NCBI GenBank assembly: GCA_029256035.1
Contig: JAQSYR010000023.1
Location: 1 to 22,700 of the forward strand
Direction: 5' to 3'
DNA: 22,700 nt
Source of the DNA: Anaerocolumna sp.
GTDB taxonomy: Bacteria; Bacillota; Clostridia; Lachnospirales; Lachnospiraceae
A program made the translations under genes and the position numbers. Every line of letters starts with the position of its first letter. Within the stretch, counting starts at the first letter, position 1. The notes beneath the pieces were generated by a model, which saw nothing but the letters and a program-made list of their open reading frames with translations, did not search any database and was not told the DNA's origin. Shown here piece by piece: positions 1-6,943 of the stretch.

Positions 1-1
1 G

Positions 2-238
2 ATGACGGGGCAAGAACATAAAAATACAACCATATTAAAAGAATTTCCTTGTAGTGAAGGAGAACCTTATTATCCATTTCCAACTAGTGAGTATAAAGAA
101 CAATTTTCATTGTATCAAAGAGAAATGGAGAAAGAGGAGAAAGTAATCTTCTTAGGAAGATTAGCAGAATATCGTTATTATAATATGGATGCAGTCGTTA
201 GAAGAGCTCTGGACCTTTTTGAAAATAATATAAAATAA
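2..238 (+). CDS. glf: UDP-galactopyranose mutase, C-terminal fragment (cut by window edge)
   Basis: The last 78 residues resemble the C-terminus of the flavoenzyme UDP-galactopyranose mutase. That enzyme interconverts UDP-galactopyranose and UDP-galactofuranose in the cytoplasm for surface glycan synthesis. The diagnostic parts are EPYYPFPT (about residues 21-28), then a charged helix, then VIFLGRLAEYRYYNMD, which matches the conserved GRLAEYKYYDMD-like block near the flavin and substrate site. The frame is open to the left edge, so the ATG at position 2 is an internal Met and the N-terminal FAD-binding domain lies outside the window. A terminator-like hairpin follows directly. Identity is fairly sure from the C-terminal motif; everything upstream is unseen. 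Confidence 0.85.
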   Translation: MTGQEHKNTTILKEFPCSEGEPYYPFPTSEYKEQFSLYQREMEKEEKVIFLGRLAEYRYYNMDAVVRRALDLFENNIK

Positions 239-249
239 ATTAACTACCA

Positions 250-286
250 AATGACTTTGCTAATAGTCAAAAAGAATCATTTTTTT
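250..286 (+). terminator. Probable intrinsic terminator after glf
   Basis: AATGACTTT (250-258) can pair with AAAG plus TCATT (271-281, two-base bulge), followed by a run of T to 286. It lies 12 bases after the glf stop, so it probably ends that transcript. The stem is AT-rich and bulged, so strength is uncertain. Confidence 0.5.
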
Positions 287-308
287 AAAATATATCAAAA
301 AAATACCA

Positions 309-337
309 GTGTATTTTAAAAAAATGTACACATAATA
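309..337 (+). promoter_or_regulatory. Sigma-G-like forespore promoter for the SASP gene
   Basis: CATAATA (331-337) fits the sigma-G -10 consensus CATNHTA exactly. GTGTA (309-313), 17 bases upstream, fits four of five positions of the -35 consensus GHATR. Forespore sigma-G control is what is known for alpha/beta SASP genes, and this site lies just upstream of one. The consensus is short and the region is AT-rich, so this rests on context as much as on sequence. Confidence 0.5.
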
Positions 338-368
338 ATAGCGTAACAAACAACAACACAGAATTATT

Positions 369-563
369 TTGAAAGTTCTACGGATACATCCTGAGGCAAA
401 AGAAGCGATGAATCGTTTCAAATACGAAGTAGCAAACGAAATTGGTGTTCCTTTAAAACAGGGTTATAATGGAGATCTTACTTCTTACCAGAATGGTAGT
501 GTTGGTGGTATGATGGTTAAGAAAATGATTGCTGAACAAGAAAAACGTATGTCTGGTCAATAA
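369..563 (+). CDS. Alpha/beta-type small acid-soluble spore protein, 5' end damaged
   Basis: SASPs saturate and protect DNA in the dormant spore and are degraded by the GPR protease at germination. From PEAKEAMNRFKYEVANEIGV (about residues 9-28) onward the protein is a canonical alpha/beta SASP. The GPR cleavage region (YEVANE) and the second signature (GYNGDLTS...NGSVGG..VKKMI) are both present. The only start in this frame is the TTG at 369, which has no ribosome binding site, and the residues it adds (MKVLRIH) are atypical. Just upstream a different frame reads TNNNTEL, a typical SASP N-terminus, ending at a TGA. This suggests that the native RBS, ATG and N-terminal codons were lost or frame-shifted between about 338 and 392. 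Family identity is sure; whether the gene is functional is doubtful. Confidence 0.85.
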   Translation: MKVLRIHPEAKEAMNRFKYEVANEIGVPLKQGYNGDLTSYQNGSVGGMMVKKMIAEQEKRMSGQ

Positions 564-599
564 TAAGTAAATAAATTCAAGTAACATGTAATTAATATC

Positions 600-635
600 A
601 GGTCTGGTTTGAGAAATCGAATCAGACCTTTTTTA
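600..635 (+). terminator. Intrinsic terminator of the SASP gene
   Basis: A 13-bp stem, AGGTCTGGTTTGA (600-612) with TCGAATCAGACCT (617-629), includes two G-U pairs. It has a GAAA tetraloop and is followed by TTTTTT. It is a strong rho-independent terminator that isolates the SASP gene from the rsmD operon. Confidence 0.9.
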
Positions 636-639
636 TTGA

Positions 640-776
640 AGTATGTATTTAAACATACCCTTAACCATACTTTTATCCTATGTATAAAACATAAATAAAT
701 GTTGAATTGTGTAATAATATAGAGTAAAATAAAGAAAAGTAAAAACTGGTAAACTTACCTTAACATTTAAAAATAG
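640..776. other. Non-coding spacer between the SASP terminator and the rsmD promoter
   Basis: This is part of a gene-free stretch of 306 bases (564-869) that also holds the SASP terminator and the rsmD promoter. I see no ORF with a ribosome binding site. GTATGT...ACATAC (641-658) can form only a short 6-bp hairpin. Nothing else is recognisable. Confidence 0.5.
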
Positions 777-804
777 TTGACAATTAGATATTATACTATA
801 CAAT
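777..804 (+). promoter_or_regulatory. Sigma-A-type promoter for rsmD-coaD
   Basis: A perfect -35 TTGACA (777-782) is followed after 16 bases by TACAAT (799-804), one mismatch from TATAAT. It lies 65 bases upstream of the rsmD start and is the evident promoter for rsmD-coaD and the following coiled-coil gene. Confidence 0.75.
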
Positions 805-869
805 AATAAAGTAGATATTTCTTACTTTTTATTTAGCAAAAAGCAAAGTGGGAATGAAGAGGTAATTTT

Positions 870-1281
870 ATGAGAGTGATTGCTGGTAAAGCAAAAAGTT
901 TGAGATTAAAAACCGTGGAAGGGTTTGGAACCAGACCAACTACGGATAGAATAAAAGAAACTTTATTTAATATGATTAATACAAAATTAGCAGATTGCGA
1001 TTTCCTTGATTTATTTAGTGGAAGCGGAGCAATTGGGATTGAAGCTTTAAGCAGAGGGTAAACTCTTTGATATTATTTTTATGGATCCACCTTATGACAA
1101 TATGCTAGAGTTTGAAGTTATTAAGGAAATACAGAATTCTGCCATAGTACACGGAGATACCATTATTATAATAGAAGCTTCTATAGATACAGATTTTGCA
1201 TATTTAAATGAAACTAAGTTTGTAATAAAAAAAGAGAAAAAATATAAGACCAATAAGCACGTATTTTTAGAATTAAAATAG
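870..1281 (+). pseudogene. rsmD: 16S rRNA (guanine966-N2)-methyltransferase, internally deleted and frame-broken
   Basis: RsmD methylates G966 of 16S rRNA using S-adenosylmethionine. The first part (870-1061, ATG preceded by GAGG at 859-862) has the N-terminal MRVIAGKAKSLRLKT and TRPTTDRIKETLFN blocks. It also has SAM motif I (FLDLFSGSGAIGIEALSRG) and then hits TAA. A second reading frame resumes at about 1063 with LFDIIFMDPPY, which includes the catalytic DPPY motif, and runs to a normal C-terminus at 1281. About 133 codons remain of a family length near 185. The roughly 50 codons between motif I and DPPY are absent, including the acidic residue that binds the SAM ribose. Dropping one G at 1057-1059 would join the frames as SRGKLFDIIFMDPP but would not restore the missing strands. 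The gene opens the conserved rsmD-coaD pair. Confidence 0.88.
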
Positions 1282-1340
1282 ATAGTTGCCATTAAGGGAT
1301 ATTTCTTAAATTCCTTATAGGGTTTTGAATGGAGAAAGAT

Positions 1341-1832
1341 ATGAGAATTGCAATATATCCTGGAAGTTTTGATCCGGTTACATTAGGTCATTTAGATATA
1401 ATTCAGCGATCAGCCAAAATGGTAGACCTTTTAATTATCGGAGTACTAAATAATAAATCAAAATCACCAATATTTACTGTTCCGGAAAGAGTTAATTTAT
1501 TAAAAGAGGTAACAAAGGACATACCTAATATCTCCATTGAAGCATACGAAGGATTGTTAGTAGATTTTGCCCAAGAAAGAAAAGCAAGTATTATTATTAG
1601 AGGACTCCGGGCAATTACGGATTTTGAGTATGAATTACAACTTGCCCAAACAAATCGAAAATTAAATCCTGTAGTTGATACAGTATTTTTAACAACAAAT
1701 GTGAATTATGCATACTTAAGTTCGAGCATAGTACGAGAAATTGCAAGTTATGGTGGAGATATATCTCAGTTTGTACCAAATACCATTTTACAATCAGTTT
1801 ATGATAAAATTAAGAGTATAAGGAGTGTTTAA
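1341..1832 (+). CDS. coaD: Phosphopantetheine adenylyltransferase
   Basis: CoaD transfers AMP from ATP to 4'-phosphopantetheine, the penultimate step of coenzyme A synthesis in the cytoplasm. The protein has the nucleotidyltransferase signature IYPGSFDPVTLGH (residues 5-17, with the TxGH motif at 14-17). It also has EGLLVDFA, IIRGLRAITDFEYE and the C-terminal LSSSIVRE motif. From the ATG at 1341 it is 163 residues, the usual family length. I prefer this start over the ATG at 1329 because GGAGA at 1331-1335 is well spaced for it. The gene follows rsmD as in many Firmicutes, and its stop codon is two bases from the start of the next gene. Complete and without oddities. Confidence 0.96.
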   Translation: MRIAIYPGSFDPVTLGHLDIIQRSAKMVDLLIIGVLNNKSKSPIFTVPERVNLLKEVTKDIPNISIEAYEGLLVDFAQERKASIIIRGLRAITDFEYELQLAQTNRKLNPVVDTVFLTTNVNYAYLSSSIVREIASYGGDISQFVPNTILQSVYDKIKSIRSV

Positions 1833-1834
1833 GT

Positions 1835-2467
1835 ATGGGTACCAGTAGAATAGAGCAATTAATTGAAGATATTTATGAATTCGTGGAAAGTTGCAGGATG
1901 CAGCCCCTATCTACGACAAAAGTAATTGTTCCAAAGGATGAACTATATGATTTATTAGATGAGTTAAGACTTAGAACTCCGGATGAAATAAAAAGATATC
2001 AAAAAATTATTGCAAATAGAGATGCTATTATTGCAGATGCAGAAGAAAAAGCTGCAGCCATATTAGCCGAGGCAGGTGAAAAGGCTCGTATATTAGTTGA
2101 TCAGCATGAAATTATGCAGCAGGCATATAGTCAGGCCAATGAATATGTAAGTAAAGCAGATGCTGATGCACAAACCCTTATTGCAGAAGCAAATAGTGAT
2201 GCAAATCAGATTCGAACCAATGCATTAGCTTATACAGAAGACTTATTAACTGATATTGAAAGAATTTTAGCCCATACTTATGAAAGTACCAAATCAAATT
2301 ACGATAATCTGATAGGTACTTTACAAGGTAATCTGGATATCGTATTAAGTAATAAAAAAGAATTATTAAATCAACAGTTAGAACAATCAAAGTCAGAGGA
2401 AGATACAGAGTACTCCGACGATGATTTTAATTTTGATGAAAATACATTTTTAGAAGATATTAATTAA
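1835..2467 (+). CDS. Coiled-coil protein of unknown function, coupled to coaD
   Basis: I do not recognise a precise function. The 210-residue protein has no signal peptide or membrane segment. It starts with a short helical region (IEQLIEDIYEFVESC), then a polar block ending LRLRTPDEIKRYQKII (about 48-63). A long Ala/Glu-rich helix (about 64-135, repeats such as ADAEEKAAAILAEAGEKARIL) suggests a coiled coil. The tail from about 186 is very acidic (SEEDTEYSDDDFNFDE). Such proteins are often labelled as V-ATPase subunit H-like or DivIVA-like because of the helix alone, which is weak evidence. The start is supported by AGGAG at 1821-1825 inside the end of coaD, and the two-base gap implies co-transcription and probable translational coupling. 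I see no strong terminator before the convergent ylbJ. Confidence 0.8.
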   Translation: MGTSRIEQLIEDIYEFVESCRMQPLSTTKVIVPKDELYDLLDELRLRTPDEIKRYQKIIANRDAIIADAEEKAAAILAEAGEKARILVDQHEIMQQAYSQANEYVSKADADAQTLIAEANSDANQIRTNALAYTEDLLTDIERILAHTYESTKSNYDNLIGTLQGNLDIVLSNKKELLNQQLEQSKSEEDTEYSDDDFNFDENTFLEDIN

Positions 2468-2533
2468 AACAGGCTGCTAACAATGCTGGAAGATACATCT
2501 GCTTAATTTTGTAAAAATTAGATATCTTTTAAA

Positions 2534-3526
2534 TTATAATAGAAATCTAACATATATTATAGTCAAAAGTAATGCAATAATCATATTTAGTACTTTTACT
2601 TTAAAATATGTTCCTATGGATAGTCTTGAATTGCTGATTACACTTTTTGTCTGAGCTAGACCTGATAGCCCGCCAAAAGCTGTTACCATTGCAATCAAGG
2701 CTATTTTTATATTAATATCAAGATTTGCCTGACTTATCTGGTTAATTCCAGTCGTTATTTCTAAAAATCCTACACAAAGTATTTTAAATAATCCTCCACC
2801 AAAGGATAAAATTGATATTATTTGGGCAGGGATGGAAAATAATATGATATAGCCACCTACTTTTGTGATTACCTCAAAACCATCCATAATAGCAGAATCC
2901 AAAAGAGCAAAATCAAATTTGACCCCACTATAGGAGTTGACCTGGTTTTCTACAGACATAGAATGAAGAAGCTGATTCTTGGGGTTGCCTAATATTTTAA
3001 AATAAAGCATAGCTGATAAAATGGAAGAAAAATAAATTATTAAAAGTAGGCTGACTCTAATATGTTCCATATCTAATTGGGCGATTGCAATGTAGCTCAT
3101 AACAAACATAGGGCTAACATTATTACAAAGGCTAAGTAAAAATTGCCCCTCTTCTTCTTTGATACTATTGTTTGCCACTAAGTCAGCAGTTGACTTTGCA
3201 CCAACCGGGTAGCCAGAAAGGAAACCAATCAGAATAGGATAACAGCCTCCTTTACTAACTCCAAATAATAAATGAAACAATGGATAAAGCATTTTACTTA
3301 ATGATTTATGTATCTGGAGTTTTATAATAAGATTTGAGATGATGATAAATGGTAATAGTGTTGGTAAAACAGTATTAAACCACAACAATAAGCCTCTCTT
3401 TGCCCCTTGATAAGATGCGGCTGGGAATATAAGAATAAGGGCAAGGAAGAGTACAATTCCAACTTTCGTAAATAATTTTTTACCAGAATTCATTTGATTT
3501 ATGTTTGAACGAACCGATAATTGCAT
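2534..3526 (-). CDS. ylbJ: Sporulation integral membrane protein YlbJ-like
   Basis: This polytopic membrane protein of 330 residues has a nucleoside-recognition (gate-like) domain. It resembles YlbJ, a sporulation membrane protein under mother-cell control in B. subtilis. Recognisable blocks are the N-terminal hydrophobic helix (about 18-36), LPTLLPFIIISNLII, GCYPILIGFLSGYPVGAKSTADLV (about 93-117), FLLSLCNNVSPMFVM, and the C-terminal FLEITTGINQIS and AFGGLSGLAQ. About seven or eight hydrophobic segments are visible. The ATG has a strong GGGAGG site just upstream on the minus strand (complement of 3533-3539). B. subtilis YlbJ is longer (about 400 residues) but the conserved blocks are all present. 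It sits next to coaD as in Bacillus but on the opposite strand, so it must have its own promoter. Confidence 0.85.
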   Translation of the reverse strand: MQLSVRSNINQMNSGKKLFTKVGIVLFLALILIFPAASYQGAKRGLLLWFNTVLPTLLPFIIISNLIIKLQIHKSLSKMLYPLFHLLFGVSKGGCYPILIGFLSGYPVGAKSTADLVANNSIKEEEGQFLLSLCNNVSPMFVMSYIAIAQLDMEHIRVSLLLIIYFSSILSAMLYFKILGNPKNQLLHSMSVENQVNSYSGVKFDFALLDSAIMDGFEVITKVGGYIILFSIPAQIISILSFGGGLFKILCVGFLEITTGINQISQANLDINIKIALIAMVTAFGGLSGLAQTKSVISNSRLSIGTYFKVKVLNMIIALLLTIIYVRFLL

Positions 3527-3541
3527 AGGATTCCTCCCAGG

Positions 3542-3558
3542 TAGATTATTATAATCTA
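3542..3558. repeat. 17-bp perfect palindrome in the ylbJ leader
   Basis: TAGATTAT-T-ATAATCTA is a perfect inverted repeat just upstream of the ylbJ ribosome binding site, within the ylbJ/pepF divergent region. It could be an operator or chance in AT-rich DNA. No copy of the same sequence was noticed elsewhere. Confidence 0.4.
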
Positions 3559-3639
3559 TTTAATATCTGTCCAAGATATACATAAATTTTTGAAATTGTA
3601 AAATAGTTTTGGGAGCCATAAGATTTTATTAGATTGTTA

Positions 3640-3668
3640 TTGTAGAGAATTTGAAATTGGGATATAAT
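3640..3668 (+). promoter_or_regulatory. Sigma-A-type promoter of pepF
   Basis: TTGTAG (3640-3645), a 17-base spacer and TATAAT (3663-3668) lie 31 bases upstream of the pepF start. The AAAGGAG ribosome binding site is at about 3688-3694. Confidence 0.7.
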
Positions 3669-3699
3669 AGAAGAAAATATATGATTTAAAGGAGTTTGT

Positions 3700-5505
3700 A
3701 TGGAAAATAAGAAGCAAAATAAACGTTGTAATATTGAAGACAAATATAAATGGGCCATGGAAGATTTAATTCCTGGAGATGAGGAATGGAAAGCTGAATA
3801 TGAAACTACCAAAGAACTTATTTTAAAGATAGAACAATATAGAGGGAAATTATCAGAATCTGCTGAAAAATTATTAGAATTTTATAAATTAGATGATGAG
3901 ATACAATTTCATTTTGAAAGAGTTTATGTATATGCAAATCAAAAATATCATGAAGATACTTCAGTTAGTACTTATCAAAGTTTATCTGATAAGGCAAGTA
4001 ATTTAGAAGTAGTACTAAGTAGTGCTTTATCATTTGTAATTCCTGAAATACTAGCAATACCAGACGAAACTTTAAAACAATTTTTAGCTTCCAATAAAGA
4101 GTTAAAAGGATATGAGTTTGCACTTACTGAAATTGTAAGAAGAAAACCTCATACATTATCTTCAGAGTTAGAAGAGTTAGTTGCAAAAACAGGAGAAATG
4201 GCAGAAGCACCGGGTAATATATTTACTATGTTTAACAATGCTGATATTAAATTTCCGGAAATCGAAGATGAAAATGGTGAAATGGTTGAAATTACTCATG
4301 GAAGATATGGTTTGTTTTTGGAAAATAATAATCGAAGAGTAAGAAAAGACGCATTTACTAATTTATACGCAACCTATAAGAATTATAAAAATATGTTGGC
4401 AGCAACTTATAGTTCCAATGTAAAACAAGAAGCTTTTTTTGCAAAAGTAAGAGGTTATGAATCAACTTTGGCCATGAAGCTGTTTGATAGTAATATTCCT
4501 TTAGCTGTATATAAAAATTTAATTGATGCAGTTCATGAGAACTTGCATTTGCTCCACCGCTATGTTGCACTTAGAAAAAAATTACTTGGTGTAGAGGAAT
4601 TGCATATGTATGATTTATATACACCAATAATAAGTAAGCTTGATCTGAAAATTAATTTTGAAGAAGCTAAAGATATGGTTTATAAAGGTCTAAAACCACT
4701 TGGTGAAAACTATCTTGCTATATTAAAGGAAGGTTTTGAGAACCGGTGGATAGATGTATACGAAAACGAAGGAAAGAGAAGCGGAGCCTATTCCTGGGGA
4801 GCTTATGGTACTCATCCTTATGTATTGCTTAATTATCAAGACAATTTAAAGAATGTATTTACTTTAGCCCATGAAATGGGACATGCAATTCATAGTTATC
4901 ATTCTGATAAAAAACAACCAATTCGATTTGCAGGTTATAAAATTTTTGTAGCTGAAGTAGCATCTACTTGTAACGAAGCCTTACTTATGGAATATTTGCT
5001 GGATGAAACGAAAGATAAAAAGGAACGTGCATATCTGATTAACTACTTTTTGGAACAATTCAGAACTACACTGTACAGACAAACCATGTTTGCAGAATTT
5101 GAAATGATAACACATGAAAAGTCACTTCAGGGGGAAGCTTTAACAGCTGAGTTATTATGTCAGATCTACCACGATTTAAATGTAAAATATTTTGGTGATT
5201 CTATTACTGTAGACTCTGAAATTGATATGGAATGGGCAAGGATACCACATTTTTATACTGCGTTTTATGTGTATCAGTATGCAACAGGATATTCTGCAGC
5301 CATCGCTCTTTCAAGAAAAATACTAAAGGAAGGACAGCCTGCAGTTGATAATTATATACAGAAGTTTTTAAGTGGCGGCAGTTCAGATTATCCAATTGAA
5401 TTATTAAAGTTAGCAGGTGTTGATATGAGTAAAAAAGAACCTGTTAATCAGGCTCTTGCATTATTTGAATCCTTACTTGATGAAATGGAAGAATTGCTGG
5501 CTTAA
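3700..5505 (+). CDS. pepF: Oligoendopeptidase F (M3B zinc metallopeptidase)
   Basis: PepF is a cytosolic zinc endopeptidase that cuts short peptides. The 601-residue length is normal for the family. The zinc motif is HEMGH at 391-395 (in TLAHEMGHAIHSYHS), followed by FVAEVASTCNEALLM, which carries the third zinc ligand (Glu). The typical C-terminal blocks ARIPHFYTAFYVYQYATGYSAA and FLSGGSSDYPIELLKLAGVDM are present. No signal peptide is visible. The start is supported by AAAGGAG about 5 bases upstream and its own promoter. The gene lies between ylbJ and tmcAL, both on the opposite strand, and converges on tmcAL with only seven bases between stop codons and no obvious terminator. Confidence 0.96.
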   Translation: MENKKQNKRCNIEDKYKWAMEDLIPGDEEWKAEYETTKELILKIEQYRGKLSESAEKLLEFYKLDDEIQFHFERVYVYANQKYHEDTSVSTYQSLSDKASNLEVVLSSALSFVIPEILAIPDETLKQFLASNKELKGYEFALTEIVRRKPHTLSSELEELVAKTGEMAEAPGNIFTMFNNADIKFPEIEDENGEMVEITHGRYGLFLENNNRRVRKDAFTNLYATYKNYKNMLAATYSSNVKQEAFFAKVRGYESTLAMKLFDSNIPLAVYKNLIDAVHENLHLLHRYVALRKKLLGVEELHMYDLYTPIISKLDLKINFEEAKDMVYKGLKPLGENYLAILKEGFENRWIDVYENEGKRSGAYSWGAYGTHPYVLLNYQDNLKNVFTLAHEMGHAIHSYHSDKKQPIRFAGYKIFVAEVASTCNEALLMEYLLDETKDKKERAYLINYFLEQFRTTLYRQTMFAEFEMITHEKSLQGEALTAELLCQIYHDLNVKYFGDSITVDSEIDMEWARIPHFYTAFYVYQYATGYSAAIALSRKILKEGQPAVDNYIQKFLSGGSSDYPIELLKLAGVDMSKKEPVNQALALFESLLDEMEELLA

Positions 5506-5512
5506 ATGTAAA

Positions 5513-6751
5513 TTAATATATTATTACACCTCTTGTATATTCATCTTTTTCTGTCCTATTATATTTATTAAATATTACATGCTGATATAGCCGTGCTGCA
5601 GAGACATCTTCCTGCAGCATGGTGACACCATGCTTAGATAGAATGGACTTTGCATCTGCCATCTTTGTAATCACTGGTATTTCTCCATACTTACTAATTA
5701 ATCGCAACAAAAAGGAGGAGTTTTTTCTAAAACCCAGTAATCTGGCATATTGTGCATAACCATTTGAATTATAATATTCAAAATTATTACTTTTTAATTC
5801 TAATAAAAGATGAGTTAAAACTCGATTTACACGTGTAAGTGTCCATTGCCTGGATTTAATCTGTAATGCATATTCAGAGAATGTCTTACCCAATAAAGTT
5901 ATGTCTAGTAAGCGGTTTGCTAAATCAGGTGTAACATCTGTATAAGTTTTTAATGTTTCATATGTTGTATGAAGCATTTTATATTGGAGAAGTAGAGTAA
6001 AGTCATTTTCCGTAATTGGAAAGGTTTTATTAAAATTATTTATTAATATATCGTAAACCTGTTCTGGAACATGATGGACTAATTTATCAAGTGAGGAATT
6101 CTCCAGTAGGGCATTTCTAATTGCTGTGGCTGAGCTAATGTAATCTGAAGATTTAGTTAAAATTTCATCATGATAACCAGAAGTTATACGGGTAATGGTT
6201 ACCGGTTTAATTTTACTTTTTAATTTGAATAGAGCTTTCATGTATTCAATTCCAAGAATGTTATTAGGAGAAGATAGTATGGATTCATTAATTTCAGGTA
6301 CAACAGATTTTATTGCTTCCATTCTTGCAGTTGGAAAATTTTTTCCTTCTTTTAATAGAGCATTTAAATTAATTTTAAATTCAATGGGCTCTTCTAATAA
6401 AATTTTAGCTAAGTGAGAGAGAATAGAAACATCGCCACATTCACTTCCAAAACATAATTCATCAACGATACTTAGTTTGTCTAGAATAGAAACAGCGCCT
6501 AATGCGAAAAATTCTGCACTGGAGGTTGAATAACAAACGGGTAATTCAAATACAATATCAGCACCGCAGGCAAGTGCCATTTGGGTACGACTATACTTGT
6601 CAATCATTGCAGGAGTACCTCTTTGTACAAAATTTCCACTCATTACAACAATGACATAATCAGCCTTAGATACTCTCTTTGCTTCTTCAATGTGATATAA
6701 ATGGCCGTTATGAAAGGGATTATATTCTGTAATTAAACCGACAATTTTCAT
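5513..6751 (-). CDS. tmcAL: tRNA(Met) cytidine acetate ligase (YlbM family)
   Basis: TmcAL makes N4-acetylcytidine at the wobble position of elongator tRNA-Met. From biochemical work on the Bacillus enzyme it uses free acetate and ATP, forming acetyladenylate. The N-terminus has the nucleotidyltransferase signature GLITEYNPFHNGH (residues 5-17) and MSGNFVQRGTPAMIDK. These are followed by ALACGADIVFELP and FFALGAVSILDKL, all hallmarks of the family. The 412-residue length is normal. The ATG is preceded by GAGG on the minus strand. The order coaD, ylbJ, tmcAL, yceD, rpmF follows the B. subtilis ylb cluster. An acetate kinase gene lies 1.6 kb away, which may be chance or may reflect a shared acetate link. 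Confidence 0.95.
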   Translation of the reverse strand: MKIVGLITEYNPFHNGHLYHIEEAKRVSKADYVIVVMSGNFVQRGTPAMIDKYSRTQMALACGADIVFELPVCYSTSSAEFFALGAVSILDKLSIVDELCFGSECGDVSILSHLAKILLEEPIEFKINLNALLKEGKNFPTARMEAIKSVVPEINESILSSPNNILGIEYMKALFKLKSKIKPVTITRITSGYHDEILTKSSDYISSATAIRNALLENSSLDKLVHHVPEQVYDILINNFNKTFPITENDFTLLLQYKMLHTTYETLKTYTDVTPDLANRLLDITLLGKTFSEYALQIKSRQWTLTRVNRVLTHLLLELKSNNFEYYNSNGYAQYARLLGFRKNSSFLLRLISKYGEIPVITKMADAKSILSKHGVTMLQEDVSAARLYQHVIFNKYNRTEKDEYTRGVIIY

Positions 6752-6872
6752 TATTTACCTCATGTTTGATTATGATATCTACACTATAATATAAAAAAAC
6801 CAATTTTACAACTTGCAAATTAGTAGTATGTTGTTCTTTTCCACAAAAATTGTAATTTTTATGTAAAATATC

Positions 6873-6900
6873 TTGTAAAAGATGATAAATTATATATAAT
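6873..6900 (+). promoter_or_regulatory. Sigma-A-type promoter of the HD-GYP gene
   Basis: TTGTAA (6873-6878), a 16-base spacer and TATAAT (6895-6900) lie 43 bases upstream of the start codon. The remaining part of the 192-base gap to tmcAL holds only AT-rich sequence. Confidence 0.65.
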
Positions 6901-6943
6901 GTTATTAGCCCTATCTTAAATTAATATACAAAGGAGAATAAAG

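Noticed and set aside
870..1281. Programmed frameshift joining the two rsmD frames
   Set aside because: There is no slippery heptamer and about 50 essential codons would still be missing.
2468..2533. Terminator between the coaD operon and ylbJ
   Set aside because: Only short AT-rich arms (such as TTAGAT/ATCTAA) are present, not convincing as a terminator.
3549..3812. Minus-strand ORF over the pepF start
   Set aside because: Low-complexity translation, no ribosome binding site, and overlap with the pepF promoter and coding start.
6752..6943. Riboswitch upstream of the HD-GYP gene
   Set aside because: The leader after the predicted promoter is only about 40 bases and shows no compact conserved fold.
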